A stretch of 64,000 nt of DNA, from the NCBI RefSeq assembly GCF_020520425.1, contig NC_079491.1:7489143-7553142 (forward strand), given 5' to 3'. The notes below the pieces were generated by a model, which ran no database searches, was not told the origin of the DNA, and saw nothing but the letters and a program-made list of their open reading frames with translations. Numbering within the stretch: the first letter of the stretch is position 1; the number at the start of each line of letters is the position of its first letter. Made by a program: the position numbers and the translations under genes. Of this stretch, positions 40,687 to 53,429 are shown in pieces. This stretch comes from Spinacia oleracea (taxonomy: Eukaryota; Streptophyta; Magnoliopsida; Caryophyllales; Amaranthaceae).

Positions 40687-43600
40687 ATGTCGTCAAAATC
40701 ATATACAAGCTTCCTGGACTTAGCAGCTGGAGGGTATCTGGATTTACCTCAAACTCCCAGAAACCTTCCCAAGGTGATGACTGTCCCTGGTGTTATACCT
40801 GATGCAGACTCCACCGAAAGTAAAGATGATATTTTAGATGCTTCCACATCGAGATATCGTGACAGAAAAATTGTAGTGTCGAATTTTCTCCCAATAAATG
40901 CTCAAAAGGACCCTAAATCTGGTAAATGGAGCTTCAGTTTAGATGATGATTCACTTTACTTGCATTTGAAAGATGGGTTCTCACCTGAAAGCGAAGTTTT
41001 CTATGTGGGGTCATTGAAAGTGGATGTTGATGTAAAAGAGCAAGAGGAAGTTGCACAAATTTTGCTAGAGAATTTTCGTTGTGTGCCTACGTTTCTCCCA
41101 GCAGATTTGCAGAAGAAGTTCTACCATGGGTTTTGCAAGCAATATCTTTGGCCCCTCTTTCATTACATGCTTCCTATGTCACCTGATCACGGGTCCCGTT
41201 TTGACCGTGGCCTTTGGCAAGCCTATGTTTCAGCCAACAAGAAGTTTGCAGACAAAGTCGTTGAGATACTGAATCCCGAGGATGACCTTGTTTGGGTTCA
41301 TGACTATCATCTGATGCTGCTACCGACATTCTTAAGAAGGCGGTTTTACAGAGTTAAGCTTGGTTTCTTTCTTCATAGTCCGTTTCCATCATCAGAAATT
41401 TACCGGACTTTGCCCGTTAGAGATGAAATCTTGAAAGCGTTTCTGAACTCAGATTTAGTCGGATTTCATACGTTTGATTATGCTCGGCATTTTCTCTCAT
41501 GTTGTAGCAGACTGCTCGGGTTGGACTATGAATCCAAACGGGGATATCTCGGGATTGATTATTTTGGCAGGACGGTATTTGTTAAGATATTACCTGTTGG
41601 GTTGCAGCTTCGTCGCCTTGAAGTTGCCATGAACCATCCTTCTGCATCTGTTAAAGTCAAAGAGATCCAAAAGCAATTTGAGGGGAAAAAGATAATTCTC
41701 GGTGTTGATGACATGGATATATTTAAAGGAATCAGTCTAAAATTGTTGGCTGCTGAGCACCTTTTGAACCAGCACCCGGAGTTGCAGGGAAAACTCGTCT
41801 TGATCCAAATCGTGAACCCTGCAAGAAGTACCGGGAAGGATGTTCAGGAAGCAAAGTCAGAGACATATGAGATAACCAAAAGGATCAACATGAAATTCGG
41901 GTTTCCGGGTTATGAGCCCGTCATCTTGATCGATCGACCCGTGCCTCTTTACGAGAAGACTGCGTACTATGCAATGGCGGAATGCTGCATTGTGAATGCT
42001 GTTAGGGATGGGTTGAACCTTACTCCATATAAGTATGTCATTTGCAGACAAGGATCTCCTAAAATTGATGAAGCAATGGGAGTTTCCCCAGGTGAAACTC
42101 GTTCAAGTATGCTTGTTGTCTCGGAGTTTGTTGGATGCTCACCATCTCTTAGTGGTGCTATCAGGGTTAATCCGTGGAATATTGAGGCCGTTGCAGATGC
42201 AATGAAGATGGCTATAAGTATATCTGAATTAGAGAAACAGTTGAGACACGAGAAGCATTACCGTTATGTTAGCTCTCATGACGTGGCGTACTGGTCCCGC
42301 AGTTTTGTGCAGGATTTGGAGCGGGCGTGTAAGGACCATTATAACAAACGTTGTTGGGGAATCGGTTTCGGGTTGAGTTTTAGGATTCTCGCTCTTTCTC
42401 CGTCCTTTAGGAAGCTCTCGGTTGAATACGTGGTTTCTGCATACAAGAAGGCAACAAAAAGGGCAATATTCTTGGATTATGATGGAACCGTTGTCTCTGA
42501 TATGTCCATTGTCAAAACTCCTAGTTCCGAGCTTATATCTGTACTGCAAAATCTTTGTAGTGACACAAAAAACACTGTTTTCATTGTTAGTGGCAGGGGA
42601 CGTGATTCTTTGACTGAATGGTTATCCCCTTGTGATAAGTTGGGAATAGCTGCTGAACACGGGTACTTCTTGAGGTATGCCGATTGCATTCTACATTATG
42701 TTCTTCTGATTATGTTCTTCTGATTTTTGCTGAACACGGGTACTTCTTGAGGTATGCCGTTTTCATTCTACATTCTACAGGTTCATTTACATAAGTTGAG
42801 TGTTATTTTCCGCTGATGTTTTACAGGTGGAAGCAGAACTGTGACTGGGAGATTAGCACGGTTACTACAGACGATGACTGGAAAAAAATAGCGGAACCTG
42901 TGATGCAGCTTTATACAGAATCAACAGACGGATCCACCATAGAGAGCAAGGAGAGTGCTATAGTATGGCACCATCAAGACGCAGACCCTGATTTTGGCTC
43001 GTGTCAGGCCAAAGAATTGTTGGATCATTTAGAAAATGTCCTTTCTAATGAACCTGTCGTTGTTACTAGGGGACACAATATCGTTGAAGTTAAGCCTCAG
43101 GTATGCATCATCTTACCATATTCTTGGATAATATCTGTTCATAATATAAAACAGATAATCTGTCATAGTTGACTTATAAAAAGTATTGTGTTTGGATTCA
43201 AAATTGGAGTAGCAATATTGCATTGTATCTTGAAAATGACTAGTAAATATGGTACAAGAAAGTTACTCCGAAGGTAAATGGACAAACAAATAGAGAATGA
43301 TATCTTTATTGTCAACAATTGTTAAGAAGGAAAAAAAGGTCATCTTATGTGATCATCAGGCGTAGGCATCCAAGTTTCTTGGAGCTCTTGGAATAAATTA
43401 TTTTGGAAACACGAAAGTTCTGATCTTTTGTTTTAGGCTCCGTTTGGTAGGGCGTAAAACATTTTCCTGGAAAACAGTTTTCCTCTAATTTTCAATTTTA
43501 CATTGTTTGGGTTGCACAAGAGTAAAATTGATCTTCCAATGATGGAAAACCATTTCCCCTTCAAAATGAAGGAAAACTGTTTTCCTTCCTTTTGCTTGTC

Positions 43601-44216
43601 TCTCTTGTACACTCCTCTCACTACCTGCTTACATTCCCTTTCATTTTCCTTTCGTTTCATCATTTTTCTTACATGGAACTAAACAACGGAAAGCTAATTT
43701 TAGAATTTTGTTTTCCATGAAAATCGTTTTACACTGAAAATATTTTACACCCAACCAAACGGAGCCTTTAGTATTGTTGTCTGCTTAAAACCTTCTAAAG
43801 TCTGATATCTTTATTGTCAGCTAAACTTTAAATAACTTTACAAAGAGAGCTAGCCGCTAAGCTCGGAATTTGGTTGAAACTTGCAGGGAGTTAGCAAAGG
43901 GTTGGTGACAGAGAGAGTACTTTCAGAACTAACAAATGACGGGAAGGCACCAGATTTCCTGCTGTGTATAGGTGATGATCTATCCGATGAAGACATGTTT
44001 GAGAGTATATTGAGCAAAGCTTCTTGTAGTACATCTACAGGTAGTGTGCCTGAGATTTTCGCGTGCACTGTTGGTCAGAAACCGAGTAAAGCCAAGTACT
44101 ATTTAAATGACACAAAGCATGTGATGAGACTGCTTCAAGGCTTGACATTTGCTTCTAACGGGAAGCCACCCGAGTGTATTCCACCATGCCAAGTCTCCTT
44201 CGAGAGCTTTGCTTAA
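40687..44216 (+). CDS. TPS: Class II trehalose-phosphate synthase (TPS8-10 group)
   Basis: Three coding exons, 40687-42674, 42827-43100 and 43887-44216, give 863 residues, the usual class II length. Start chosen at MSSKSYTSFLDL, two bases after an intron acceptor; the in-frame ATG at 40660 lies in the intron. The protein begins with the class II leader (DLPQTPRNLPKVMTVPG). A family-20 glycosyltransferase domain (about 55-550) follows with WVHDYHLMLLP, GFFLHSPFPSSEIYRTLPVR and SEFVGCSPSLSGAIRVNPW. Then comes a trehalose-phosphatase domain with LDYDGT at 596-601 and GDDLSDEDMFES from 783. Class I TPS makes trehalose-6-phosphate from UDP-glucose and glucose-6-phosphate. Class II members generally lack demonstrated synthase activity and are seen as sugar-signalling regulators linked to SnRK1. 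By sequence it resembles Arabidopsis TPS9 and TPS10; I do not choose between them. Intron 1 contains a 77-bp duplication of the exon-intron junction; intron 2 hosts a MITE. Confidence 0.95.
42652..42759 (+). repeat. Tandem duplication of the TPS exon 1/intron 1 junction
   Basis: The last bases of exon 1 plus the donor (CTGAACACGGGTACTTCTTG then AGGTATGCCG) occur again 77 bp downstream. This creates a second identical donor at 42752 besides the one at 42675. Confidence 0.9.
43436..43766. mobile_element. MITE in TPS intron 2
   Basis: Ends GGCTCCGTTTGG and inverse CCAAACGGAGCC, 331 bp, with subterminal inverted GTAAAACATTTTCC and GAAAATATTTTAC. No clean target duplication (TTTTA against TTTAG). 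A common plant MITE terminus. Confidence 0.75.
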
Positions 44217-45325
44217 GATGTTGCTCGGTTTGCCACAAAACATGATGATATACGGGGATTCTTTGAATATGGTAGGAACGCGTGAGTTTTTTTTGGGTTT
44301 TTGGGGTTGGTATGATATAATTCGGGGTGTAGTTCTTACTCTAAATTAGGTTTTGGAGGAGGTTTAGATGTTGATAATGGGGGTTAGATTGCCTTACTGG
44401 ATAACCCAAAAAAGTAAATGGTTTGTATATGTTTTTCTTTTATGGAATTTTCTCATAACAGGAAAACTTGGAGTCTTCTGATACATTAGAGAACATAAAC
44501 TGTTCTTCCATACCACCCTAATCTTTTGTCCAAATGGAACCTTTTGTAAATATTCCCCATATTTGAAGAGTTTTTCTTAGAATCCTTGGTTTCTCTTGCT
44601 TGTTTTCTGGTGAAATTCTGGTTACAGATGTTTGTTGTGGTTCCCGATGATAAAAGCTACTACTATTATACAAATTCCTCTTGCTTTTCTTGGATTAGCC
44701 TTGAAATGGTGAAATTTCTCCCGACATTTTGATTCAATTCCATGATTTTAATTAGTGCTTAATCCTAGACATGATGTGATTGCATCATTTTAAATCAGAA
44801 TTATACATGTTAAACTTGTAAAAAAGATGATTTTGAGTGTGATTTTGAGAGTAATAGTAGTTCTTTACTCTAGTATAAATGAGTTTCAACTTAAGGTTTA
44901 TTTGAAACTGAGATAGGGTCATTTATTAAACGATTCCAAGTCGTGGCTTATTGTTGATGAATTTCCCTAAGGTTTATAGACAACAAGTGTACATATGTTT
45001 CAATAAACTTGGAAAAATGAATAAATAGTTCTTAAAACAAGTTTTACTAGTCACATAATATACCGCTTTCATATTTTCATAGCAATGCTAAGCATTTAAA
45101 GTTGCTAAATGATAATAATGATTTTATTTCTATACATCGTAAGTGTTTTGACTTTAGATCAGTCAAAATTTGACGTCACCTGGAATCAATCCAATAATAT
45201 TGGTTGTTTGGCTCTTGAACACGAAATTAGGATTTAAAACCCAAAAATGACAGGACTAAAATAAGTGAGTCAAACCGAACTGAACATTTGAGTGACCTTA
45301 TTAGGAAAAATACCAAAATACTGAA
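44217..45325. other. TPS 3' UTR and intergenic sequence
   Basis: The first about 350-400 bp after the stop are probably 3' UTR. Beyond that the sequence is AT-rich with no further exon. Confidence 0.5.
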
Positions 45326-45666
45326 CGAAAATGATAAAGGTCGCAACACGCGACCTTTAAGCCGTGTCACAATGATGACATGACATGCTTATGTGTCATG
45401 ATTTAAATTGGAAACTAAAATATTTAACTTATATAATCTATTATACATATTTCAAAAAAGGTAAGAAAATTTTAATATTCTAATTTGTTTCTTTTTTTAT
45501 ATCGATTAATCTATTTACATATTTTCATAGTAAAAATATTGAATTGATAGTAAAAATATCCTGATGACACATAGCCTACGTGGCGCCTATATATACCAAT
45601 TAAACTGCGACACGTAAGATTGTGACAACTAAATGTTGTCGCAACTTGCGACCTTTATCATCACCC
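45326..45666. mobile_element. Mutator-like MITE with 9-bp target duplication
   Basis: 341 bp flanked by exact AATACTGAA (45317-45325 and 45667-45675). The ends share ATGATAAAGGTCGCAA in inverse orientation (left CGAAAATGATAAAGG, right CCTTTATCATCACCC). The 9-bp duplication points to the Mutator superfamily. A truncated relative sits at 2960-3115. Confidence 0.85.
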
Positions 45667-45838
45667 AATACTGAAATGTGTTGCAAAAAAAAAAGTATTC
45701 GTGGCAAAAGAAATGAAGTATATTTTTGCATCCTTCACCCAAACAACTAATCGATAACCTAACACTCGGCGTCATGGCCAAGTACTCTTAGCCTGTAGTA
45801 GAAAATAATATAACATAACAATATTTCAGCCATATTTG

Positions 45839-46177
45839 ATTCATTATTAGTAAAGGAAAGGAAGAGAAAAGAAATGAAGGGAAAAGAAAGGAAAAGAAAG
45901 GAAGGGAAATAGATTTTATTTTCCTGTGTTTGGTTTAAGGGAAATAAACGAAGGGAATAGAAAGGAAATCTAAATGACAGCTTTTAATTTTCTCTTTCCT
46001 TCCAAATTCCTCCAATTTTGAGAGGAAAGGAAATTGAAATTTTTATAAAGGAGCTTTCCTTCCAATTCCCTTCCTTTCCTTCCACTTCCCTTATAATTAT
46101 TTGTAGCAAATACAGGAAACTTTATTTGACCTTTCCTTTCTTTTCTTTTCCTTCCAATTCCTCCCAACCAAATAAGG
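45839..46177. mobile_element. Probable MITE with purine-rich interior
   Basis: GCCATATTTGATTC at the left resembles the inverse of CCAACCAAATAAGGC at the right. The interior is a long GGAAAGGAAAG-type purine run on the left mirrored by CCTTTCCTTCC on the right, so the whole can fold back. Confidence 0.6.
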
Positions 46178-47416
46178 CCTTCATCTCTTTAATTAATCGG
46201 AACAAGTAAATCAAGGGTTATACTTGGGGAAAAAAAAGGTGAAATTATTTAATACAAAAGAAAAAAACATAAAAGGGACAATTTAAAAAAGTGGTTGACT
46301 GTATATTTCATTATTTTGTAACATGACTATCAATCATGCCTTATTTGACTGAATATTTTTGTATGGATACTGTCAATAATTTGAATATAAGTACGAAGTA
46401 CTATCTAATTAGAATAAGATGTTTGGATACTTTGAAGCCGCGGAGGAGTGGAACTGCACTTTTATAGCGATGGTGAAGTCGCGAAGGAGTGGAACTGTGG
46501 AAGAAAGGACCAAATTTTGAAGGGCGAAGGAATCAAGGAAGGAGTGATGCAGTGCAAGACCGCTGGTGTAGGCTGGTGCAACAAGTGCGTTGGATTTAGT
46601 GGGGATGGTTGGTTGGTGCGGTAGTGTTGAATTGATTGATTTTGTGAGTGGGAATTTGAGAATTGAGGGAAAAGAAGAGAGATAGAAGATCTTTGTGAAT
46701 GCGAGTGCGGCGAGAAAGGAAGAAAACCTTAATAAGGGCCCTTGTTATTCAATTTATTTATTTTAACTGTCACTTAATCTACTACATGCATTAATCTTAG
46801 AGATTAACTCGGAAAAGCTCCAATATTTTAACCCAAAATTATCTGAACCCCCAACCAACTATCTCGTCTTCCCGTCTAACGAGTAGTGTACGGAGTAACA
46901 TTTACCTCTCAATTTGTAAAATAGTCAAATTACAAACTTTTAGGAAAGACGGTCTAACGGTTAAACCACTTTTATGCACTGGAACCAATTAAAGTTTGAA
47001 ATTTAATTAGTTAAGCAACGAAACCAAACGAACCAATTAGTTAAGCACTTAACCAATTAAACTGATTAGTTAAGCAATGAGATCAATTTAAGATTTTATG
47101 AGTTTTAGTTAATAATAAATTTGTTCAAAAATAATAACTATGCGACTTATAAATTTAACTATTTCTCTTTATACCTTAACTATTTTGTTATTCAATTAAT
47201 TGTGATTTTATTACTTTTATTTATGTTTTATACTAGTTTAGTTAGTACCAAAAAAAATTCATCTAAACATTAGACGCAAAAGATTTTGCAGTCAAATAGA
47301 TTTCGTCCAAAAGATGAAATATTGTTAAAGTGAAAGTAGCGTTAGGTTTTCACTGCACAGAAAAGTAGAAAACTGAAGACGCTCTGGAATTGGATTCTCC
47401 ACTTTGATCACAAAAA
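46178..47416. other. Intergenic sequence with repeat block
   Basis: At 46437-46740 there is a GC-richer patch with no open frame; its minus strand resembles a plant 5' leader (CTTCTATCTCTCTTC), perhaps a captured fragment. At 46965-47090 lie TTAGTTAAGCA-type repeats related to 36190-36335. Confidence 0.45.
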
Positions 47417-49523
47417 ATGGACCGTCGTACTGCTGTTTGTTTTGCAATTCTCACCCTGGCAATGGCTACTTCTTCTGCAATTCAGGTTTAATTCTTCTCT
47501 AGACTCTAATTCTTCTCGAAACCCCCGAAATTGCCGAAAACACGTTTTGTTAATTTTTGAACTTAAACCCTTTCTTTGAATTTAATTTAGCTGCAGATTG
47601 GCGCTCGAGATGAATTCAGGAAGACCCAAATAATCACAACAAATTCTCCGTTCTCTATTGCACTTGAAACCCTCCAGAAGCAGATTGAGTACTTTCTTTC
47701 ATCTCTTTCTTTCTAATTTTGTGTTGATATTTTACTGTTACTTATGCCCAACTGAAATAGACTGTAAATTGGTGTAGTAAGTGAAGAAATTGTTAAAGAT
47801 GAACAAGAAATGAGGGTAATTGATTGGTAAAGATGATAAATCAACTAATTGACCGGGAATTGCTCCAAGTCACTCGAACCGGACCCGATCACTCGACTTG
47901 ACCAGCTCTAGTTAAAAGATTCAGTTAGCTAGTTTTCTTGATGCTGTTTTTACCAATGCAACTTATAAATCATGATAGAGAAAGGTATAAATGGTACTTG
48001 GGTCAAAAATTGTTTCTCCATTTGCCTTAATTTCTAATGATGTTGATGTTAGGATGGGTGGATTTATTTTAATCTAAGTTATTTGGATTACTTGATTAAA
48101 CCCAAAGCAATGATGATCCAACCATTCAAACTTGAGACTAGATATAGATAATAGATGACTTCATGACCGACTCTTAGATACACAATTTCATGAGACTGAG
48201 TGTCCAAATTTTATGTTTGTTGTTGTTAGTTTTTTACGGAATGCCTATTTGGCTACATACTTAAAATAACACTGTTCTTGAAGTAGGAAGATTCAAAATG
48301 CCTGTTTGTGCAAGGGAGAGTGAGTTTGAAATTTGGTAGTTTTTTGAAGTGTTGTCAACCTCTTGGAATATAGTTGGTCCCCTTTGTGAATATAGTTAGA
48401 AGGAGAAAGGAAGTGTGGATTTGGAGAATTGCAATTGGAAACTCATCATTTCTAGCGTGAGTCATTTAGTCTTGTTCGCGTGTTCGTTACTGTCTTAGAC
48501 CATGCTGATATACGGCTGAATCACCAAGAGGAAGAGCTTGAGTGGTCATAACTTATACGAGATAACCTATGGTAGTTGTCCCCTTTCTATGGTTCCTCCA
48601 CCTCATTTCACCTGGACTCCGGAATCATGAACCATGACTTGGGGCTCGAGGATGGCCCACAGCCTGTGTGGTAATGTGGTCATTCCTCGGCCCTCTTCAT
48701 CCCATGAACGAGGGGATTTCAGTTCATTCTATTCTCTCTTGTAGACATCAATGCTCATCACCTCTCGCGGATGTTTTCAGCTGAATGAGGCTCCATTTGA
48801 GGTTCAAAGTAGGAAGATAGATAATCAAATGAGATACATTTGGTATACGGAGTACAAATAATTTGTCCTTCAAATTTTGACTCTCTTGTTTTTCCTATGG
48901 ATGCCTGGGGTTTGTGAAACGTTTTGTGGTTATTGAGGAGAGAATATTTGATAACTGACGAGCAACTGATCATCCCTGAATTTTTCCTAAACAGAATGCC
49001 AGCTTTTAAATATGTGCATTTTATTGTCATTTGAATGTTCACACTTCTCTTCGGCATAACTGGTTCCGAATTGAGCATGGAATTGTTTGAGTGATTGGAT
49101 TTCCTTCTTCATTGCAGCTATAGTTTTCAACGCATCGATCTTCTACGGCGTGCAATGACCCATGCTTCATTTTCAGAGGAGAACAACCGAGCATTAAGCA
49201 TTCTAGGGACAAGCATTATTGAAACATCTGTGGCCTTTCGGTATCTTCTAGATGACATTGATATTTCTTCAAAAACTCTGAACCGTGAAATAGCTGAGGT
49301 ATGTAATGTGGAGTCTTCTTGTGCCGTGGATGGAATGCGTTTGGGGTTGCACAAAGTACTCAGAGTCTCTCACAAAACTAACTCTACCACTCCGGCCGTA
49401 GTCTGTGGTGCTTTTCGTGCAATATTCGGTGCTGTTGCCCTTGATTCTGGGAAGTCCGATGCTGCTGCAAAAGTGTTCTTGAATGTTCATACTCGCACCG
49501 GTGAATTAGCTGCTGATTTTTAG
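47417..49523 (+). CDS. NFD2: RNase III-domain protein NFD2-like
   Basis: Three exons: 47417-47485, 47591-47688 and 49118-49523 (573 nt, 190 residues). Exon 2 may instead begin at 47597, since TTTAG and CTGCAG acceptors lie six bases apart. Introns are GT-AG and in phase. Residues 1-23 form a hydrophobic leader (AVCFAILTLAMATSS), a probable secretory or organelle signal. The rest is a single RNase III-like domain: ALETLQKQI, then LLRRAMTHASFSEENNRALSI, the segment equivalent to the RNase III signature but without the full acidic catalytic set. NVESSCAVDGMRLGL and VCGAFRAIFGAVALDSG follow. This pattern matches Arabidopsis NUCLEAR FUSION DEFECTIVE 2, reported as needed for polar nuclear fusion. 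Length fits a one-domain, dsRBD-less protein. Catalytic activity is doubtful; binding or processing of organelle RNA is inference. Confidence 0.85.
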
Positions 49524-50136
49524 GTAAGCCTCAGAACTATAAATGGCTGCATCCTACTATGAACTCATGTTATGTGAATCATTTCTGTATATTGTATGGA
49601 GTATTAGCTTTATGTATACCGTAGAAGTAGTATGACCGGAAACTCCATTCTGAATCTGTATTACTCTGAATCTTTTGTGATGCTAACATAGTCTTATCTA
49701 TGGTTCTTAATAAAAGTACTGTTGTTTATGTGTGGGCCCAAACTTACATCTCTATCCTACCGGAGTACTTTGTCGGAATGCAGATGAATGTCTATTTCAG
49801 AGTCTTTTGTTATCTTTGAAGGAAAAATGCATTGTGATCATCCTGTATGTCATCTTGAAAATGACATTTTAGATTCACAGAACCACTGAGATATTCCCTG
49901 GTTGTCATTTGATTTTAGATTTGTTAGGTTTACCTTAGAGCCTGTCTCCAGGTTGGTGGTGATTGTTGAATCTGGAAACAGGCTATTCGCTATTAGAAAA
50001 GTACAGCTCAATGGTAATAAGATTGCCGGACTAATTCCTTTTAAAAGTCTTAAGTTTAACAAGTCTATTAGTTGCTAAATCCTGTTTCTACCGTTTCCTG
50101 TCCTAGGTTCATGCATGAACAACACTGAAGGATTAA
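49524..50136. other. 3' UTR of the NFD2-like gene and intergenic sequence
   Basis: The sequence following the stop probably includes the 3' UTR up to about 49720 (AATAAAAG at 49708). No further exon is visible. Confidence 0.5.
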
Positions 50137-50421
50137 GGGCATGTTTGGTATACACTTAGGAAATGAAATGGAAAGGGTAGGGTTAGTATTACCAATATTA
50201 GTTGTTTGGTATATCTTAGGAAATGAATCACTTGTAACAAATTGGGGATCGAGTAGGGTAACAATTTTGTTACCATAGGGATGGAAAAGGTAACAAATAA
50301 TAGTAATGTTATCCTTAGGATATGAATTGTGTTACCACTCCTTTCATACCAAACATAAGGTAATGGAAATAGTTAATTGATTCAATTTCCATCACTTAAA
50401 AGCTCTATACCAAACATACTC
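50137..50421. mobile_element. Harbinger-like MITE (TAA duplication)
   Basis: Ends GGGCATGTTTGGTAT and inverse ATACCAAACATACTC, flanked by TAA on both sides; 285 bp, non-coding. Confidence 0.78.
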
Positions 50422-52648
50422 TAATTGTTATCACATTTCTGATGATTCGCTTGCAACTTGTCAATGATCATCTGCTTAGCATGGTAGATCTCGTCACTGA
50501 TTAGCTAAACTAAAATTCTAATTAAGTTAACCTAGGATTCTAATCGAACTTGTAAGACTTGATTCCCACTTCATGTGACCAAAGATTCATTATTAATTTA
50601 AAGCTGATCTAAGCTACTTTAGTTTTTTGTATTATTACCTGTTCCAAGTCGCCTGATTTCCAGGCTAGTTGTACCTTTAAACTGTTTTTTAAGTTCATAA
50701 AATGAAAGAAAGATTATGCAAAAATGTGGGTGAGATATTTGTCTTATTGACATAGCCACTTGAAAAATGAGGCACAAGATTTGGTATGAACTGGTAGTAT
50801 CTTTGCCTCGCAGGGAAGACAGACACCCTAAGCTCAGCTGTAGGAGTATAATGTAGTTGTCCCCCACCTTTAAGCTGCCAAAGCCTTTTTAATTTCTTTA
50901 GTTAGTCAACCCCTTTTCGTTGACTCGTAAATTATTCGTCGGTTCGTTTTCTGAGATGCAACTTAGAGTATAAATTACTCGATTACTATAATGACATAAT
51001 GGATCTATGGAGTCATGTTACACCATATTAGAGTATTAGTGGTAATGTCGACAGGCCTCTTGATTTTCCTTGTGTTGTGCTTGTGACATTTTTCATTAAC
51101 ATTTTTTTTTGATTTTATCGTAAAAGTCGTTCATTAAATTAAGATATTTTAGGTGATTTGCCATTTTGCGTTGATGCGTTGAACTATCTTTCCTTGATCT
51201 ACGCCATTGCTAGAATATTAGATCAATTACAAGAAGATATATGCTATGAGTGTCCACCTCATAGTCTTATCTTTGAATAAAAGTGGTGGGGATTGAATTT
51301 TGGTTGGTACTGCCATTATGGTTATGAGCCGGGACGGCCGTGCTTGGTGACGAGCCTACATGCCTTGGGCTTGAACGGGCCCAACCCACGCCAATCACAC
51401 TTGTTTCATGTTGTGTCTGGGGGATGAAATTTTCATTAAGATAGCCCAGACACAGCCCAACTCACGTGTCGGGTCGGGGTTGTGTTTTCGTGTCTATGCT
51501 TAATTATATTTAATTTAGCGTATTTTGTCGTGTCGGGTTGTGCCATGTTTTTCCCAAAAAAGTGCGGCCCTAGTCCTGCTCGTGTTGGGCCGAACCGGGC
51601 CATTGACATCTTTAGTACAAGCCATAGCCACTAACTAGAGGGTACGCAAGATGTTTATCTATACGTAAGAAGAACTGTCCTATTATACAAAAATTCCGTA
51701 TGGGTCAACCTCATTCGGGTTAGCTGTCTGTGGATTGTGGATGCTAACATTATGTTTGTCCACAAGCTTTTTGTAATTAATTCTGCAATTACTGAATACA
51801 TATGCCATTAAAGACTTGACAATGAACAGTTGATTGGAGAAAAAAGACAAGTAGTTGCTGTGATTTGTGTATAGATGTTCACCACAGATTTCATTAGTTC
51901 TGTTGCTTTGTGTTATAGATTAATGACAATCATTAGGTCTACCTAATCAAGAACTACAAACCTACAAAGCTGGCAACTAATTTCTTTTTCTTTTTTCTTT
52001 TCGTGTGGGTCCCTGCAAAAACATTAAAATTTCAAGGGAATAATTCGGTAGTCTTTATTTACAGTAGCTAACAATTGACCAACCCAGAGCATGCCAAGGT
52101 TCCTAGGTGATCACCACCTAACAGAAACTACTGATTCTGGGTCGTTATGAAGCTAACAGCTCCATTAACCGTTCTTCTGCGTTGACGCGATAGAGTTAAC
52201 CTTTTTTTTTTTTTTTAAAGAAAAATGACCATACTGAATGTCTGAATCGGCATTTATCTCAGGTTAACTTATTGTATGATAAAGATCTCCGTAATCGGCA
52301 TTTCTGGCCCTAATTTATTATAGGAGTCACATTTTCATTTTTAGTAATTTTTCTACCCGATCATCTAATTAAATAATATATCTAATTTACCATATAACCC
52401 ACCACCATGTTAAACAATTCATTTTAGAAATCCACCCCACCAAAGTTAATGGTTTCCACTTATATTTATTTCATTCTACTATTCTTCCTTAATACATGTG
52501 CGATGAAGGAATCTACTGCACTGATACCTCACACAAGTATTTCCAACCACCTTTCTAGGTCAAATCGGAGAGATTATCCGGGAAATTTCACCTCCAAAGG
52601 GCCAATAGTGAGATTTTATCCCATAGTGTTGGGTAAAAATATATTGTA
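50422..52648. other. Intergenic region with hAT-like repeat
   Basis: No gene is seen. At about 51310-51615 is a GC-rich block (GGGCCCAACCC, CGTGTCGGGTTG) whose right end, read on the minus strand, is TAAAGATGTCAATGGCCCGG. This is close to hAT termini and related to the sequence at the left window edge. Confidence 0.45.
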
Positions 52649-52973
52649 TTCCCTCTGTATTTTTTTAAGGAATACACTTGCCTTTTCCGGCCGTATTTAT
52701 TTAAGAGATACACTTGTCATTTTTAGTAACTTATCAACCCCATCATCTAATTAAATAATACATCTAATTTACCCTATGACCCACCATTCTATTAAAAAAA
52801 TAATTTCATAAACTCACACCACCTCCCACCCCACCAAAAAGACACGGTCCCCACTTATTTACTTATTAAAATATCTACCCAAGCCCATTTGTTTTATTAT
52901 TTTATTGCATTTAATTCTTTTTCTTAATACACGTGTCTGGTCAAGTATATCTCTTAAATAAATACGGAGAGAG
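52649..52973. mobile_element. Stowaway-like MITE, relative of 5050-5332
   Basis: Inverted orientation relative to the 5.0 kb copy. Ends TTCCCTCTGTATTTTTTTAA and inverse TTAAATAAATACGGAGAGAG with TA flanks; the left end shows the same doubled terminus separated by CCTTTTCCGGCC. Confidence 0.8.
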
Positions 52974-53297
52974 TACTCCATAAGTCCATAGGACATTAGT
53001 TTTTAACTTGTTATATCAATATGGAGTAATATTGTAATATAATAATTTCATATAGTCAAAAGTAAAATTGAGTATTAATCTAACAATTAATGAAATGTAA
53101 AAAACGTGCAATTAATTTTTTATTTGTTCCCTAAAAAGAAAATCATGTACCAAAAATAAACGATATGATATTCCAAAATAAATTTGTCATAAGGTAGAAA
53201 TTGATCCCATTCCACAATTCCACCCCACCCTACAGCCCTCCCATGTCTGGAGTATATCCAGCTCCTATCCTTACTGTCACCCTTTCCCCTCTTCTTT

Positions 53298-53307
53298 TAT
53301 ATAAATA
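53298..53307 (+). promoter_or_regulatory. TATA box
   Basis: TATATAAATA, 123 bp before the start codon at 53430, followed by a CT-rich leader (CTCCCTCCTCTTTCTCTCTC). Confidence 0.7.
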
Positions 53308-53429
53308 ACACCAAATCATCACTTCCATTCTCCCTCCTCTTTCTCTCTCTACATCTCCTTCCACCTCTCTATCCTCCATTAACGGTATAGTCGAGCAGCA
53401 AACAATTTTTATTATACAACGGGTCGACC

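Noticed and set aside
42721-42780. Frameshift or assembly error breaking the TPS gene
   Set aside because: The stop after exon 1 is in the intron; with donor 42675 and acceptor 42826 the frame continues through conserved sequence to the normal C-terminus.
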